Origin: Enterobacter sp. 10-1
GTDB taxonomy: Bacteria; Pseudomonadota; Gammaproteobacteria; Enterobacterales; Enterobacteriaceae
NCBI GenBank assembly: GCA_002270295.1
Contig: NISF01000002.1
Coordinates: 620,001 to 684,000, forward strand
Reading direction: 5' to 3'
DNA: 64,000 nt
Shown: positions 49,399 to 61,299 of the stretch, piece by piece
Numbering within the stretch: the stretch's first letter is position 1
Layout of the letters: each line of letters begins with the position of its first letter
Made by a program: the position numbers and the translations under genes
The notes under the pieces: model-generated
The model's input: only the letters and a program-made list of their open reading frames with translations
What the model was told of the DNA's origin: nothing
Databases searched by the model: none

Positions 49399-50535
49399 TC
49401 AGCGCAGCTTACGCGCCTTCACCGCTTTCAATACCACGAACTTATTGTTAGTGGCGACGGTGGTGCAGTTGCCGAAAATTTTCTTCAGCTTATGGAAATA
49501 GTCCAGGTGACGGTTTGCCACAATATACAGCTCGCCGTTGATCTTCAGGCAGCGGCGCGCGTGGTGGAACATCTCCCAGGCGATATTATCCGTCAGCGCA
49601 TGCTTCTGGTGGAACGGCGGGTTGCACAGCACGGCGTTGAAGCGGAAAGGCTCCACGCCCGACAGCGCGTTGTTAATCATAAATTCGCAGCGGTCCAGCG
49701 CTTCGGGCATGTTGGTTTCAACGTTCAGGCGGCTGGAGGCAACGGCCATCGGTGATTCATCCACAAACACCACGCTGGCCTGCGGGTTTTTCTCCAGCAG
49801 CGTCAGGCCAATCACGCCGTTGCCGCAGCCGAGATCGACAATCTCGCCTTCGAGGTTTGCAGGAAGATGTTCAATAAAGAAGCGCGCGCCAATATCCAGC
49901 CCGGTACGGGAGAAGACGTTCGCGTGGTTGTGGATCGTCCACTCCGTTCCTTCCAGCTTCCAGCTCAGGGTCTCCGGCGCATCGGCCAGCGCGGGCGCGC
50001 TGAAGGTGCAGTTGATCAGGCGCGCTTTCTTCCAGGCCAGAGTGGTGGTGGTCGGGCCCAGCACCTTTTCAAACAGCTCCAGCGTCGAGGTATGGATATC
50101 CCGCGCCTTAGCCCCCGCAATAATGCGGGTTTGCGGCGTCACCACCAGGCGCAGCGCGCGCAGCTGCTGCTCCAGCAGCGCCATCGTTTTCGGCACTTTT
50201 ATCAGCACCACGCCCGGCGCCTGCGGATATTCGGCGGTGCTGTCGAGAAACTTGACGCTGGATTCCGCAATATCGTTATGGCGCAGGTTCTCGCGGGTGG
50301 CGAGCTCGGTGAGGTAAGAGTCGCCGATGCTGTAAGGCGTATGTTCGGCCAGCGCGCAGCTCAATGCGCCGAAGGTGTCGTTCAGAATCAGGACCGGGCC
50401 GTTAATCTCCGTATCGTCCAACTGCTGCAGCAGGTATTCATCCGCCGCTTCCCACGCCAGCAGCGGGTTAACGTCGTCCGTTTCCGGGAAACGTTTCAGT
50501 GTCAGTGAACGGAAACCGTTGTCTAAGTGGCTCAT
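49399..50535 (-). CDS. rlmG: 23S rRNA m2G1835 methyltransferase
   Basis: The 378-residue protein (YgjO) has two methyltransferase-like halves; the active C-terminal half carries [18 protein letters not shown] (SAM loop) and [10 protein letters not shown] (catalytic N-P-P-F). The N-terminal half is degenerate, as in RlmC/RsmC. It modifies guanine 1835 of 23S rRNA. Confidence 0.95.
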   Translation of the reverse strand: MSHLDNGFRSLTLKRFPETDDVNPLLAWEAADEYLLQQLDDTEINGPVLILNDTFGALSCALAEHTPYSIGDSYLTELATRENLRHNDIAESSVKFLDSTAEYPQAPGVVLIKVPKTMALLEQQLRALRLVVTPQTRIIAGAKARDIHTSTLELFEKVLGPTTTTLAWKKARLINCTFSAPALADAPETLSWKLEGTEWTIHNHANVFSRTGLDIGARFFIEHLPANLEGEIVDLGCGNGVIGLTLLEKNPQASVVFVDESPMAVASSRLNVETNMPEALDRCEFMINNALSGVEPFRFNAVLCNPPFHQKHALTDNIAWEMFHHARRCLKINGELYIVANRHLDYFHKLKKIFGNCTTVATNNKFVVLKAVKARKLR

Positions 50536-50620
50536 CGGCCCTCCTGAGTGGTAAAATTTTGGCGTTATCCCTGAAAAGGGTGCGTGAGTATACCCTTTTT
50601 ATTTTTTATTTGGGGCTTTG

Positions 50621-51124
50621 ATGAGTCAACTAACTTACCTGCATGGCTATCCGGAGAGTTTACTCTCTCAGGTGCGCACATTAATTGCCGAGCAGCGCCT
50701 TGGCGCGGTGCTGGAAAAACGCTATCCACAGAGCCACGACGTCAACAGCGATAAGGCGTTGTATCAATATACCCAGGATCTGAAAACCCGCTTTTTGCGC
50801 GGCGCGGCGCCGGTGAATAAAGTGATGTATGACAGCAAGATCCACGTTCTGAACAACGCGCTCGGCCTGCATACCGCCATTTCACGCGTGCAGGGCGGCA
50901 AGCTGAAGGCGAAGGCTGAAATTCGCGTCGCGACGGTGTTCCGCGAAGCGCCGGAAGCCTTTCTGCGGATGATTGTGGTTCATGAGCTGGCGCATCTGAA
51001 AGAAAAGGACCACAACAAAGCGTTCTATCAGCTCTGCTGCTATATGGAGCCGCAGTATCACCAGCTGGAGTTCGATACCCGCCTGTGGCTAACGCACCTT
51101 TCGCTAAATCGTTCTGCGCAGTAG
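50621..51124 (+). CDS. ygjP: YgjP, zinc-metalloprotease-like protein
   Basis: The 167-residue protein has a zinc motif HELAHLKEKDHNKAFY (HExxH plus a third histidine), typical of the YgjP/DUF45 family. ATG 50621 is used; a TTG directly before it is less likely. UTP hydrolysis has been reported for E. coli YgjP, so the physiological substrate is uncertain. Divergent from rlmG. Confidence 0.88.
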   Translation: MSQLTYLHGYPESLLSQVRTLIAEQRLGAVLEKRYPQSHDVNSDKALYQYTQDLKTRFLRGAAPVNKVMYDSKIHVLNNALGLHTAISRVQGGKLKAKAEIRVATVFREAPEAFLRMIVVHELAHLKEKDHNKAFYQLCCYMEPQYHQLEFDTRLWLTHLSLNRSAQ

Positions 51125-51194
51125 CGCACTGGTTTTGTCATGATGGCATGCTAGAGTGACGAAAGGTTCCCTTTCACGGAGTTCGTCAACGTTT

Positions 51195-52184
51195 ATGATA
51201 CGTTTCGCAGTTGTTGGCACAAACTGGATAACCCGCCAGTTTGTCGATGCCGCCCATGAAACCGGCAAGTATAAGCTCACCGCCATCTACTCCCGCAGCC
51301 TTGAACAAGCGCAGGCTTTCGCTAACGATTATCCGGTGGAACAGCTGTTCACCTCGCTGGACGATCTGGCGCAGAGCGATGCCGTTGACGCGGTGTATAT
51401 CGCCAGCCCGAACTCCCTGCACTTCCCGCAAACGCATCTGTTTTTGACGCATAAAAAGCACGTAATTTGCGAAAAGCCGCTGGCCTCCAATATCCGCGAA
51501 GCCGAGGCCGCGATCGCCGCCGCCAGGGAAAACCAGGTGGTGCTGTTCGAAGCCTTTAAAACCGCCAGCCTGCCAAACTTCCAGCTGCTGCAGCAGTCGA
51601 TGAGCAAAGTGGGCCGCCTGCATAAAGCCTTTATCAACTACTGCCAGTACTCTTCGCGCTATCAGCGCTATCTCGACGGCGAGAACCCGAACACCTTCAA
51701 TCCGGCCTTCTCTAACGGCTCGATCATGGATATCGGCTTTTACTGCCTGGCCTCGGCGGTCGCGCTGTGGGGCGAGCCGCGAGCCGTCCACGCCAGCGCC
51801 AGCCTGCTGGAGAGCGGCGTCGATGCCCAGGGCACGGTGGTGCTGAGCTATCCTGATTTCGACGTCACCCTGCACCATTCAAAAGTGAGCGACTCTACGC
51901 TGCCGAGTGAAATCCAGGGGGAAGCCGGCTCGCTGGTGATCGAGAAAATCTCCGAATGCCAGAAGGTGTGCTTTATTCCGCGCGGCGGGAAAGCCCAGGA
52001 CCTGACGCAGCCGCAGCATATCAATACGATGCTGTATGAAGCGGAAGAGTTTGCCCGGCTGGTTGAAGCCAATCAGGTGACTCACCCGGGGCTGGAGGTT
52101 AGCCGCATTACGGCGCAGCTGCTGAGCGAGATTCGCCGTCAGACCGGAGTCGTTTTCCCGGCGGATAGCCTGCCGGCGGCGTAA
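51195..52184 (+). CDS. ygjR: YgjR, Gfo/Idh/MocA-family oxidoreductase
   Basis: The 329-residue protein has the nucleotide strand IRFAVVGTNWITRQFVDAA and the family motif CEKPLASNIREAE; a C-terminal alpha/beta domain follows. The substrate is unknown. ATG 51195 puts the start at the first Rossmann strand, as in E. coli. E. coli has ygjQ between ygjP and ygjR; here it is absent. Confidence 0.88.
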   Translation: MIRFAVVGTNWITRQFVDAAHETGKYKLTAIYSRSLEQAQAFANDYPVEQLFTSLDDLAQSDAVDAVYIASPNSLHFPQTHLFLTHKKHVICEKPLASNIREAEAAIAAARENQVVLFEAFKTASLPNFQLLQQSMSKVGRLHKAFINYCQYSSRYQRYLDGENPNTFNPAFSNGSIMDIGFYCLASAVALWGEPRAVHASASLLESGVDAQGTVVLSYPDFDVTLHHSKVSDSTLPSEIQGEAGSLVIEKISECQKVCFIPRGGKAQDLTQPQHINTMLYEAEEFARLVEANQVTHPGLEVSRITAQLLSEIRRQTGVVFPADSLPAA

Positions 52185-52236
52185 AAGAGTGTAAAGGGGC
52201 CGTCAGCGACCATTGACGCCATTTATGAGTTGTAAT

Positions 52237-52447
52237 ACTTTGTTACGTGCAAAGGGGAGTAACTTCCTTGCTGGTGGATCGTCATTACGATGTGCGTCAA
52301 ACGCGCATCCGGTCGCCGGGCAACGATAAAAGGCCGCGTTCTGTGGGCGGGTACTTTTAGCGTTGTAAGTGAGACCTTGCCGGAAGGCGAGGTCTATGCA
52401 TAAACACGCAGCGGCTGCCGTCTTCCGACGTCAGCCGTTTTGTTTTT
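52237..52447 (+). ncRNA. yybP-ykoY manganese riboswitch leader of alx (PRE element)
   Basis: The leader between ygjR and alx is long, highly structured and well known in E. coli as the pH- and manganese-responsive PRE. It holds a conserved AAAGGGGAGTAACTT stretch at its start and a terminator-like stem at 52411-52437 (CGGCTG/CAGCCG with an inner CGTC/GACG), followed by TTTTGTTTTT. The alx ribosome site lies just after it. Limits are approximate. Confidence 0.75.
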
Positions 52448-52464
52448 ATGTAAGGAATATCGTA

Positions 52465-53433
52465 ATGAATAGTGTCGGCACACCGTTGTTATGGGGCGGA
52501 TTCGCTGTGGTCGTAGCGATCATGCTGGCTATCGACCTGCTGCTTCAGGGACGTCGCGGTGCGCATAGCATGACCATGAAGCAGGCCGCGGGCTGGTCAA
52601 TTCTGTGGGTCACTCTCTCCCTTCTCTTTAACGCCGCTTTCTGGTGGTATCTGGTGCAAACCGAAGGGCGCGCGGTCGCCGATCCGCAGGCGCTGGCCTT
52701 CCTCACCGGCTACCTGATCGAGAAAGCGCTGGCCGTCGATAACGTCTTTGTCTGGCTGATGCTGTTTAGCTACTTCGCCGTCCCGCCTGCGCTACAGCGT
52801 CGGGTGCTGGTATACGGCGTTCTTGGGGCGATCGTGCTGCGTACGGTGATGATTTTCGCCGGCAGCTGGCTTATCTCCCAGTTTGAGTGGCTGCTCTACA
52901 TCTTCGGCGCGTTCCTGCTGTTTACCGGCGTGAAGATGGCGCTGGCGAAAGAAGATGATTCCGGCATCGGCGATAAGCCGCTGGTGCGCTGGATCCGCAG
53001 CCACCTGCGGATGACCGACAAAATTGAGGGTGAGCACTTCTTTACCCGGCAAAACGGCGTGCTGTTCGCCACGCCGCTGCTGCTGGTGCTGATCCTCGTG
53101 GAGATAAGCGACGTCATTTTCGCCGTCGATAGCATTCCGGCTATTTTCGCCGTCACCACCGATCCGTTTATCGTCCTGACCTCGAACCTGTTCGCGATCC
53201 TCGGCCTGCGCGCGATGTACTTCCTGTTGGCGGGCGTTGCGGAGCGTTTCTCGATGCTGAAATACGGCCTGTCGGTCATCCTGGTCTTTATCGGTATCAA
53301 GATGCTGATCGTCGATTTCTATCATATCCCGATCGGCGTTTCGCTCGGGGCGGTAGGCGGTATTCTGACGCTGACGCTGCTGATTAACGCCTGGGTCAAT
53401 CAGCAGCACGATAAGAAAAAACGGCTGCAGTAG
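52465..53433 (+). CDS. alx: Alx, TerC-family manganese exporter
   Basis: The 322-residue membrane protein of the TerC family has about nine helices, with acidic pairs in [15 protein letters not shown] and [20 protein letters not shown], the family's conserved metal path. The start is ATG 52465 behind TAAGGAATA; a much longer in-frame reading would run back through the riboswitch. In E. coli alx is induced by alkaline pH and manganese through its leader. Confidence 0.93.
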   Translation: MNSVGTPLLWGGFAVVVAIMLAIDLLLQGRRGAHSMTMKQAAGWSILWVTLSLLFNAAFWWYLVQTEGRAVADPQALAFLTGYLIEKALAVDNVFVWLMLFSYFAVPPALQRRVLVYGVLGAIVLRTVMIFAGSWLISQFEWLLYIFGAFLLFTGVKMALAKEDDSGIGDKPLVRWIRSHLRMTDKIEGEHFFTRQNGVLFATPLLLVLILVEISDVIFAVDSIPAIFAVTTDPFIVLTSNLFAILGLRAMYFLLAGVAERFSMLKYGLSVILVFIGIKMLIVDFYHIPIGVSLGAVGGILTLTLLINAWVNQQHDKKKRLQ

Positions 53434-53442
53434 GCCCTTTGC

Positions 53443-53473
53443 GGACCGGGTGGAGCGCCATTTCCCCCGGTCC
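53443..53473 (+). terminator. Hairpin after alx
   Basis: GGACCGGG/CCCGGTCC, an 8-bp stem with a 15-base loop, ten bases after the alx stop. Only two T follow. Confidence 0.4.
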
Positions 53474-53686
53474 TTCACGTTTACCGCGCGTTATCCCTAC
53501 CAATGTCACAAAACCGTTAAAATACAGTTAAAAAATCACATCCTGACGCAATAAGCAGCATTTTACGCTTTCTCCTCGCCGCTGTTTCCGTATACTCAAC
53601 CGGGCAAACATTTACTTACATCCGGACATAAACGTAGCAAAGAATACGCCCCGGAACGGACGCAACATCACAGGAAGGAATGAATA

Positions 53687-54934
53687 ATGACGACTCATAC
53701 TCCCCCATCGGGCCTGCTAAAGCGCCTGTCCCAGGGTAGCCTGGTCAAACAAATTTTACTGGGTCTGGTTCTCGGCGTGCTGCTGGCGCTGGTGTCAAAA
53801 CCTGCCGCCATCGCCGTTGGCCTGCTGGGCACGCTGTTTGTCGGCGCGCTGAAAGCCGTCGCTCCGGTGCTGGTTCTGATGCTGGTTATGGCTTCTATCG
53901 CCAACCACCAGCAGGGACAAAAGACCAATATTCGCCCCATTTTATTCCTTTATCTGCTGGGCACCTTCAGCGCCGCGCTGATCGCGGTGCTGTTCAGCTT
54001 TATCTTCCCTTCAACGCTACAGCTGACGACAGGGGCCACGGATATTACCCCGCCGTCGGGTATCGTCGAGGTTATCCACGGCCTGCTGATGAGCATTGTG
54101 GCGAACCCGGTTCATGCTCTTATCAACGCCAACTATATCGGGATTCTGGTCTGGGCGGTTGGCCTCGGCTTTGCCCTGCGTCACGGCAACCAGAGCACCA
54201 AAAACCTTGTCAATGACGTCTCCGATGCGGTGACCTTTATCGTCAGGCTGGTGATCCGCTTTGCGCCGATCGGCATTTTTGGGCTCGTGTCATCCACGCT
54301 AGCGACCACCGGTTTTTCCGCGCTGTGGGGTTACGCCCAGCTGCTGCTGGTGCTGATTGGCTGCATGGCGGTCGTCGCGCTGGTGGTTAACCCGCTGCTG
54401 GTTTTCGCGCAGACCCGCAGGAATCCCTATCCGCTGGTCCTGATGTGCCTGCGCGAAAGCGGCGTGACGGCATTCTTCACCCGCAGTTCGGCGGCCAACA
54501 TCCCGGTGAATATGTCGCTGTGCGAAAAGCTGAATCTCGACCGCGACACCTACTCCGTCTCTATTCCGCTGGGCGCAACGGTGAACATGGCCGGGGCGGC
54601 CATCACCATTACCGTGCTGACGCTGGCGGCGGTACATACGCTGGGCATTCCGGTTGATCTGCCCACGGCGCTGCTGCTGAGCGTCGTCGCCTCGCTGTGC
54701 GCCTGCGGCGCTTCCGGCGTCGCGGGCGGTTCGCTGCTGCTGATCCCGCTGGCCTGCAACATGTTCGGTATTCCCAACGAGATCGCCATGCAGGTCGTGG
54801 CCGTCGGCTTTATCATCGGCGTCCTGCAGGATTCCTGCGAAACCGCCGTTAACTCCTCCACCGACGTGATGTTTACCGCTGCGGTATGCCAGGCGGAAGA
54901 TGCGCGTTTAGCGAAAAACGCCCTGCGTGGCTAA
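53687..54934 (+). CDS. sstT: SstT, sodium/serine-threonine symporter
   Basis: The 415-residue protein is a glutamate-transporter-family (DAACS) symporter, nearly the same as E. coli Sst[28 protein letters not shown], the hairpin [12 protein letters not shown] and [23 protein letters not shown] near the substrate site. It imports serine and threonine with sodium. It stands alone, with a CAGGAAGG site upstream. Confidence 0.95.
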   Translation: MTTHTPPSGLLKRLSQGSLVKQILLGLVLGVLLALVSKPAAIAVGLLGTLFVGALKAVAPVLVLMLVMASIANHQQGQKTNIRPILFLYLLGTFSAALIAVLFSFIFPSTLQLTTGATDITPPSGIVEVIHGLLMSIVANPVHALINANYIGILVWAVGLGFALRHGNQSTKNLVNDVSDAVTFIVRLVIRFAPIGIFGLVSSTLATTGFSALWGYAQLLLVLIGCMAVVALVVNPLLVFAQTRRNPYPLVLMCLRESGVTAFFTRSSAANIPVNMSLCEKLNLDRDTYSVSIPLGATVNMAGAAITITVLTLAAVHTLGIPVDLPTALLLSVVASLCACGASGVAGGSLLLIPLACNMFGIPNEIAMQVVAVGFIIGVLQDSCETAVNSSTDVMFTAAVCQAEDARLAKNALRG

Positions 54935-54948
54935 TCCGCCCCCCTCCG

Positions 54949-55503
54949 CTAGCGCGCGGAGGGGCTCTCTTTCACCTGCGCTGTCGCCACCTTGAACGGA
55001 TCGATACCCCGCTTTTGCATCCGTCGGAAACGAACGATATTCAGCCCATTCATCACCAGAAAACTGCCTTCAATCAACGTGCCGCCGATCGACCCCAGCC
55101 AGAAATTATGTACCACCCAGCAGGCGGTCGCGCACCACATCACGCCGCGAACGGTCAGCCCCGTACAGCGAAACAGCGCCCAGGTGCTGGCGAGCGTGCC
55201 GATAATCGGCAATAGCTCCATCGCATGCTGAAGTTTTGCCAATCCCAGCACCAGCGTAAGCACAATGAAAACGGCCATCACCCACAGCCTGCGGGTGCGC
55301 ATTGAGATAAGAGTTCGAACGGTATTAAGCTCGGCGCTCATTCCCGCCGGGTATGCCCCCATCAAAAAGAAATGTACGCCAATGGTTGCGCTATAGACGG
55401 CAAGCTGCAGCTTGAACCGGCGCTCATCGCGGTTGAAAAAAGTGGTAATACCGATCAGAAAGGCAATGACACCTACGCCCTGGGCCAGCCAATACGCAGT
55501 CAT
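54949..55503 (-). CDS. ygjV: YgjV, inner-membrane protein
   Basis: The 184-residue protein has about six membrane helices (for example YWLAQGVGVIAFLIGITTFF and AVFIVLTLVLGLAKL) and a basic C-terminal tail. It belongs to the YgjV family of unknown function. Convergent with sstT, 14 bp apart. Confidence 0.9.
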   Translation of the reverse strand: MTAYWLAQGVGVIAFLIGITTFFNRDERRFKLQLAVYSATIGVHFFLMGAYPAGMSAELNTVRTLISMRTRRLWVMAVFIVLTLVLGLAKLQHAMELLPIIGTLASTWALFRCTGLTVRGVMWCATACWVVHNFWLGSIGGTLIEGSFLVMNGLNIVRFRRMQKRGIDPFKVATAQVKESPSAR

Positions 55504-55688
55504 GAAAAATCCTTATAAAACAAAACGGCGCGGCATTATCTGCAACGCCGATTTTGAACCGCCTCCCCTTTATTACTCAAAAGATTTCACGCCACGGCAA
55601 GGCGGCAAGTTCAGACACCCCCGGGAGCTTACTGAAGTCAGCGACCGGGGCGAATAAACGCGGCAGGGACGTGAAAGATAACGGGTAA

Positions 55689-57176
55689 TCAGAGGGTGAC
55701 GCCGCTTTTGAAGATCGCCAGCTCGCGGAAGTCATTGCGTTCGTTACAGGTCTGCCTGCCGCTGGCAATCTCGGCGATAGTATCCACAAACTCTTCCAGC
55801 AGCTGCGGCATGGTTTTACCGTGAATCAGCTGGCCGGCATCAAAATCAATCCAGTGTTTCTTTTTCGCCGCCAGCTCGCTGTTGGTGGAGATTTTTACCG
55901 TCGGCACAAAGCCGCCGTAAGGCGTGCCGCGACCGGTGCTGAATAACACCATGTGGCAACCGGCGCCGGCCAGCGCGCTGGTCGCGACCGCATCGTTGCC
56001 CGGCGCGCTCAGCAGGTTCAGGCCGTGCACCTTCAGGCGCTCGCCGTAGCGCAGGACGTCCACCACCTGGCTGGAGCCCGCTTTCTGCGTGCAGCCCAGC
56101 GACTTATCTTCCAACGTGGTGATCCCGCCCGCTTTGTTGCCCGGCGACGGGTTCTCGTAAATCGGCTGGTTGTGCGCAATGAAATACTGTTTGAAGTCAT
56201 TCACCATGGTGACCAGCTTGTCGAAGGTCGCTTCATCGCGGCAGTGGCTCATCAGCAGCTGCTCGGCGCCGAACATTTCCGGCACCTCCGTGAGTACGGT
56301 TGTGCCGCCGTTAGCAATCAGGTAGTCAGAAAAACGCCCCAGCATCGGGTTGGCGGTGATCCCCGACAGCCCGTCCGAGCCTCCGCATTCGAGGCCAAAC
56401 TTCAGCTCGCTGAGCTTACCCGGCTCGCGCTTGTCCTGGCGCATCACGTGATAAAGCTGGTGGAGATGTTCGATCCCCGCTTCCACTTCATCTTCCTGAG
56501 ACTGGCAGACCATAAAATGCACGCGTTGCGGATCGAAATCGCCCAGCGTCTCCCGGAAGGCGTCGACCTGATTATTTTCACAGCCGAGGCCAATCACCAG
56601 CACCGCGCCGGCGTTTGGATGACGCACCATGTTTTGCAGCATGGTGCGGGTGTTGATATGGTCATCCCCCAGCTGCGAACAGCCGTAGGTATGGCTGAAG
56701 AGGAAAACGCCGTCGGTGCCTTCCGCATCCTGGGTCTCTTTCAGGAAGCGATTCTGGATCTGACGCGCGATGCCGTTGACGCAGCCAACGGTCGGCAGGA
56801 TCCACAGCTCGTTGCGCACCCCGACGTCGCCGTTAGCCCGACGATAAATCTGTACCTCGCGATCGGCGGGCTGCGCCGACGGCTCGGCGAGATCCGGTTG
56901 ATAGCTATACTCGTCAAGGTCGCTCAGGTTGGTCCGCGTATTATGGGCATGAATATGCTCCCCTGGCGCGATATCCGCCAGCGCATGACCAATAGGCAAA
57001 CCATACTTAATGACGTTTTTTCCCTTCGCAATGCCGCATAGCGCGAACTTGTGCCCGCGGACGATATCCTGGCTTAGCGTCACCACCGCATCGTCGATAG
57101 TGACCGTAGTACCTGCAGCCATATCAGCCAACGCAACCGCGACGTTATCCTGCGAATGGATTTTAATGTATTGCAT
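55689..57176 (-). CDS. uxaA: Altronate dehydratase
   Basis: The 495-residue protein has an N-terminal SAF domain (KIHSQDNVAVALADM) and the UxaA/GarD dehydratase body (GRANGDVGVRNELWILPTVGCVNG-type segment, GLECGGSDGLSGITANP, GRGTPYGGFVPTVKI). It converts D-altronate to 2-dehydro-3-deoxy-gluconate with iron. Second gene of uxaCA. Confidence 0.95.
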   Translation of the reverse strand: MQYIKIHSQDNVAVALADMAAGTTVTIDDAVVTLSQDIVRGHKFALCGIAKGKNVIKYGLPIGHALADIAPGEHIHAHNTRTNLSDLDEYSYQPDLAEPSAQPADREVQIYRRANGDVGVRNELWILPTVGCVNGIARQIQNRFLKETQDAEGTDGVFLFSHTYGCSQLGDDHINTRTMLQNMVRHPNAGAVLVIGLGCENNQVDAFRETLGDFDPQRVHFMVCQSQEDEVEAGIEHLHQLYHVMRQDKREPGKLSELKFGLECGGSDGLSGITANPMLGRFSDYLIANGGTTVLTEVPEMFGAEQLLMSHCRDEATFDKLVTMVNDFKQYFIAHNQPIYENPSPGNKAGGITTLEDKSLGCTQKAGSSQVVDVLRYGERLKVHGLNLLSAPGNDAVATSALAGAGCHMVLFSTGRGTPYGGFVPTVKISTNSELAAKKKHWIDFDAGQLIHGKTMPQLLEEFVDTIAEIASGRQTCNERNDFRELAIFKSGVTL

Positions 57177-57194
57177 ATCAACCGACCTCTGGTC

Positions 57195-58640
<1,446 letters not shown>

Positions 58641-58676
58641 TCAGATGATTGACTATAATGCTGACAAAGTTATCAC

Positions 58677-58722
58677 ACCAATTTCCAGAGGCTGAAATCT
58701 TTTTCGTGAGTTAGATCAATAA
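58677..58722. promoter_or_regulatory. ExuR half-site and CRP-like site, uxaC side
   Basis: ACCAATTT at 58677-58684 is a clean half of the ExuR/UxuR operator. CGTGA-N6-TCAAT at 58705-58720 resembles a CRP box (8 of 10). Both regulators control hexuronate genes in E. coli. Confidence 0.45.
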
Positions 58723-58850
58723 ACGCTGACAAAAAAATTACCGCCAAAGTAGTAAAAGCTTCGCCAGGCCGCGCCAGCACTGGCTTTGCTCGCAGAGAAT
58801 AATACCCCCATAAACTTTCCCACTTTTGTGACGGCACTCAACCTTTGAAG

Positions 58851-58861
58851 TTGTATGACAA
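58851..58861. promoter_or_regulatory. ExuR-type dyad, exuT side
   Basis: TTGT-ATG-ACAA, an 11-bp dyad, lies in the exuT upstream region. The role is inferred from the ExuR regulon; binding is not shown. Confidence 0.35.
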
Positions 58862-59087
58862 GTTATCTTGCTTTCGTCGAAACATATGAACCGACGGAAT
58901 GCATTACCGATGACAACACGCATCGGATTGAACGGTATGGATGCCGGCTTAAACATAACGATTGATGGCAAGGTTCGGGCCATACGGGTTTCCCACCCTG
59001 AGCCCTCCGTTCTCCCTCTTCATCTCTGTTACAGAACTGAAGATGGCCGCACACGCTGCGGATATAAAATAAACGATGAGGTTTTAC

Positions 59088-60392
59088 ATGCGTAAAATTA
59101 AAGGGTTACGTTGGTATATGATCGCGCTGGTGACATTGGGCACCGTGCTGGGGTACCTGACGCGTAACACTGTGGCTGCGGCTGCGCCAACTCTGATGGA
59201 AGAGTTACACATCTCCACCCAACAGTATTCCTATATCATCGCGGCCTACTCGGCTGCTTATACCGTTATGCAGCCTGTTGCGGGCTACGTGCTGGATATT
59301 CTGGGTACCAAAATCGGCTACGCCTTCTTCGCTGTCGCCTGGGCTATTTTTTGTGGCTCAACGGCGCTGGCAGGCAGCTGGGGCGGATTAGCGCTGGCTC
59401 GTGGCGCCGTCGGCGCCGCTGAGGCCGCCATGATCCCAGCAGGGCTGAAGGCCAGCTCTGAATGGTTCCCGGCAAAGGAGCGCTCTATTGCCGTTGGCTA
59501 CTTCAACGTTGGCTCCTCGATCGGGGCGATGATCGCGCCGCCGCTGGTGGTGTGGGCGATTGTGATGCACAGCTGGCAGATGGCGTTCATTATTTCCGGC
59601 GTTCTGAGCTTCGCATGGGCAATGGCGTGGCTGGTGTTCTATAAACATCCGCGTGACCAGAAAAAATTAACCACCGAAGAGCGCGACTACATCATCGGCG
59701 GCCAGGAGTCTCAGCATCAGACCAACAACGGTAAGAAAATGTCGCCGTGGCAGATTCTGCGCAACCGTCAGTTCTGGGGTATCGCCCTGCCGCGCTTCCT
59801 TGCAGAGCCGGCCTGGGGGACCTTCAACGCGTGGATCCCGCTGTTCATGTTTAAAGTGTATGGCTTTAACCTGAAAGAGATCGCCATGTTCGCATGGATG
59901 CCAATGCTGTTCGCTGACCTCGGCTGTATCGTTGGCGGCTACCTGCCGCCGCTGTTCCAGCGCTGGTTTGGCGTCAACCTGATCGTCTCGCGTAAAATGG
60001 TCGTCACCATGGGCGCCGTACTGATGATTGGCCCGGGTATGATTGGTCTGTTCACCAGCCCGTTCGTGGCTATCGCTCTGCTGTGCATCGGTGGCTTTGC
60101 TCACCAGGCGCTGTCCGGTGCGCTGATTACGCTCTCTTCCGACGTATTTGGCCGTAATGAGGTAGCGACCGCCAACGGCCTGACCGGGATGGCGGCCTGG
60201 ATGGCGAGCACCATGTTTGCTCTGGTGGTCGGCGCGCTGGCGGATACCATCGGCTTTAGCCCGCTGTTCGCCGTGCTGGCAGTCTTCGACCTGCTGGGCG
60301 CCGTCGTCATCTGGACCGTACTGAAGAACAAATCGGCGAACGATGATGACCCCACTCCGCTCAGCGCGAGTAAACCGGCGACGCAAAGCTAG
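59088..60392 (+). CDS. exuT: ExuT, hexuronate transporter
   Basis: The 434-residue MFS protein of the anion:cation symporter group opens RKIKGLRWYMIALVTLGTVLGYLTRNTVAAAAPTL and has ARGAVGAAEAAMIPAGLKASSEWFPAKERS. It imports galacturonate and glucuronate for UxaC. ATG 59088 lies behind GATGAGG. Confidence 0.95.
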   Translation: MRKIKGLRWYMIALVTLGTVLGYLTRNTVAAAAPTLMEELHISTQQYSYIIAAYSAAYTVMQPVAGYVLDILGTKIGYAFFAVAWAIFCGSTALAGSWGGLALARGAVGAAEAAMIPAGLKASSEWFPAKERSIAVGYFNVGSSIGAMIAPPLVVWAIVMHSWQMAFIISGVLSFAWAMAWLVFYKHPRDQKKLTTEERDYIIGGQESQHQTNNGKKMSPWQILRNRQFWGIALPRFLAEPAWGTFNAWIPLFMFKVYGFNLKEIAMFAWMPMLFADLGCIVGGYLPPLFQRWFGVNLIVSRKMVVTMGAVLMIGPGMIGLFTSPFVAIALLCIGGFAHQALSGALITLSSDVFGRNEVATANGLTGMAAWMASTMFALVVGALADTIGFSPLFAVLAVFDLLGAVVIWTVLKNKSANDDDPTPLSASKPATQS

Positions 60393-60418
60393 CGCCTGCC
60401 CCGCTCGATTGACCCGCT

Positions 60419-60446
60419 AAAGCCGCCTCTATAAAGGCGGCTTTTT
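60419..60446 (+). terminator. Rho-independent terminator after exuT
   Basis: AGCCGCC/GGCGGCT with an eight-base loop and five T, 26 bases after the exuT stop. Confidence 0.85.
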
Positions 60447-60474
60447 CATGCCTGGCAGTGGTGGGATGCGCGTA

Positions 60475-60491
60475 AAAGTGGTATAACAAAT
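60475..60491. promoter_or_regulatory. ExuR/UxuR-type operator before exuR
   Basis: AAAGTGGTATAACAAAT is close to the UxuR/ExuR consensus (TGGTATACCA core). It lies 31 bp before the exuR start, as expected for autoregulation. Confidence 0.55.
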
Positions 60492-60522
60492 CCAATATTG
60501 TCGCCATCTTCCGGGAGCGAAT

Positions 60523-61299
60523 ATGGAAATCACAGAACCACGTCGTTTGTATCAACAGCTTGCCGCAGAGTTGAAGGCACGTATTGAACAAGGTGTCTAC
60601 CTGGTGGGCGATAAGCTGCCCGCAGAGCGGTTCATTGCCGACGAGAAAAGCGTTAGCCGTACCGTGGTTCGCGAAGCCATTATCATGCTGGAAGTAGAAG
60701 GCTATGTTGAAGTGCGCAAAGGCTCAGGCATTCACGTTATCTCCAATCATCCAAAGCACCAGCAGCCGATCGACGAAAGCCTGGAGTTCGCGAACTACGG
60801 TCCGTTTGAGCTGCTGCAGGCCCGCCAGCTGATTGAGAGCAATATCGCCGAGTTTGCCGCCACCCAGGTGACCAAGCAGGACATCATGAAGCTTATGGAG
60901 ATCCAGGAGAAGGCGCGGAAAGAGAAGTGCTTCCGCGATTCCGAGTGGGACCTCCAGTTTCACGTTCAGGTTGCGCTGGCGACCCAGAACACCGCGCTCG
61001 CGGCTATTGTCGAAAAAATGTGGACCCAGCGCGTACACAACCCCTACTGGAAAAAACTGCACGACCATATCGACATGCGCACCGTCGATAGCTGGTGCGA
61101 CGATCACGACCAGATCCTTAAAGCGCTGATTCGTAAAGATCCGCACGCCGCGAAGCTGGCGATGTGGCAGCATCTGGAAAATACCAAGCTGATGCTGTTC
61201 AACGAAACCAGCGATGATTTTGAATTCAACGCCGATCGCTACCTGTTTGCGGAAAATCCGGTTGTTCACCTTGATACCGCCGCCAACGGCGTAAAATAA
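60523..61299 (+). CDS. exuR: ExuR, repressor of the hexuronate regulon
   Basis: The 258-residue GntR/FadR-family protein has a winged helix ([46 protein letters not shown]) and an all-helical FCD domain with metal-site histidines. Galacturonate releases it. It follows exuT after a terminator. Confidence 0.95.
   Translation: MEITEPRRLYQQLAAELKARIEQGVYLVGDKLPAERFIADEKSVSRTVVREAIIMLEVEGYVEVRKGSGIHVISNHPKHQQPIDESLEFANYGPFELLQARQLIESNIAEFAATQVTKQDIMKLMEIQEKARKEKCFRDSEWDLQFHVQVALATQNTALAAIVEKMWTQRVHNPYWKKLHDHIDMRTVDSWCDDHDQILKALIRKDPHAAKLAMWQHLENTKLMLFNETSDDFEFNADRYLFAENPVVHLDTAANGVK

Noticed and set aside
55953-57041. 362-codon frame opposite uxaA
   Set aside because: A shadow of uxaA; the composition is typical of antisense reading and no motif is seen.
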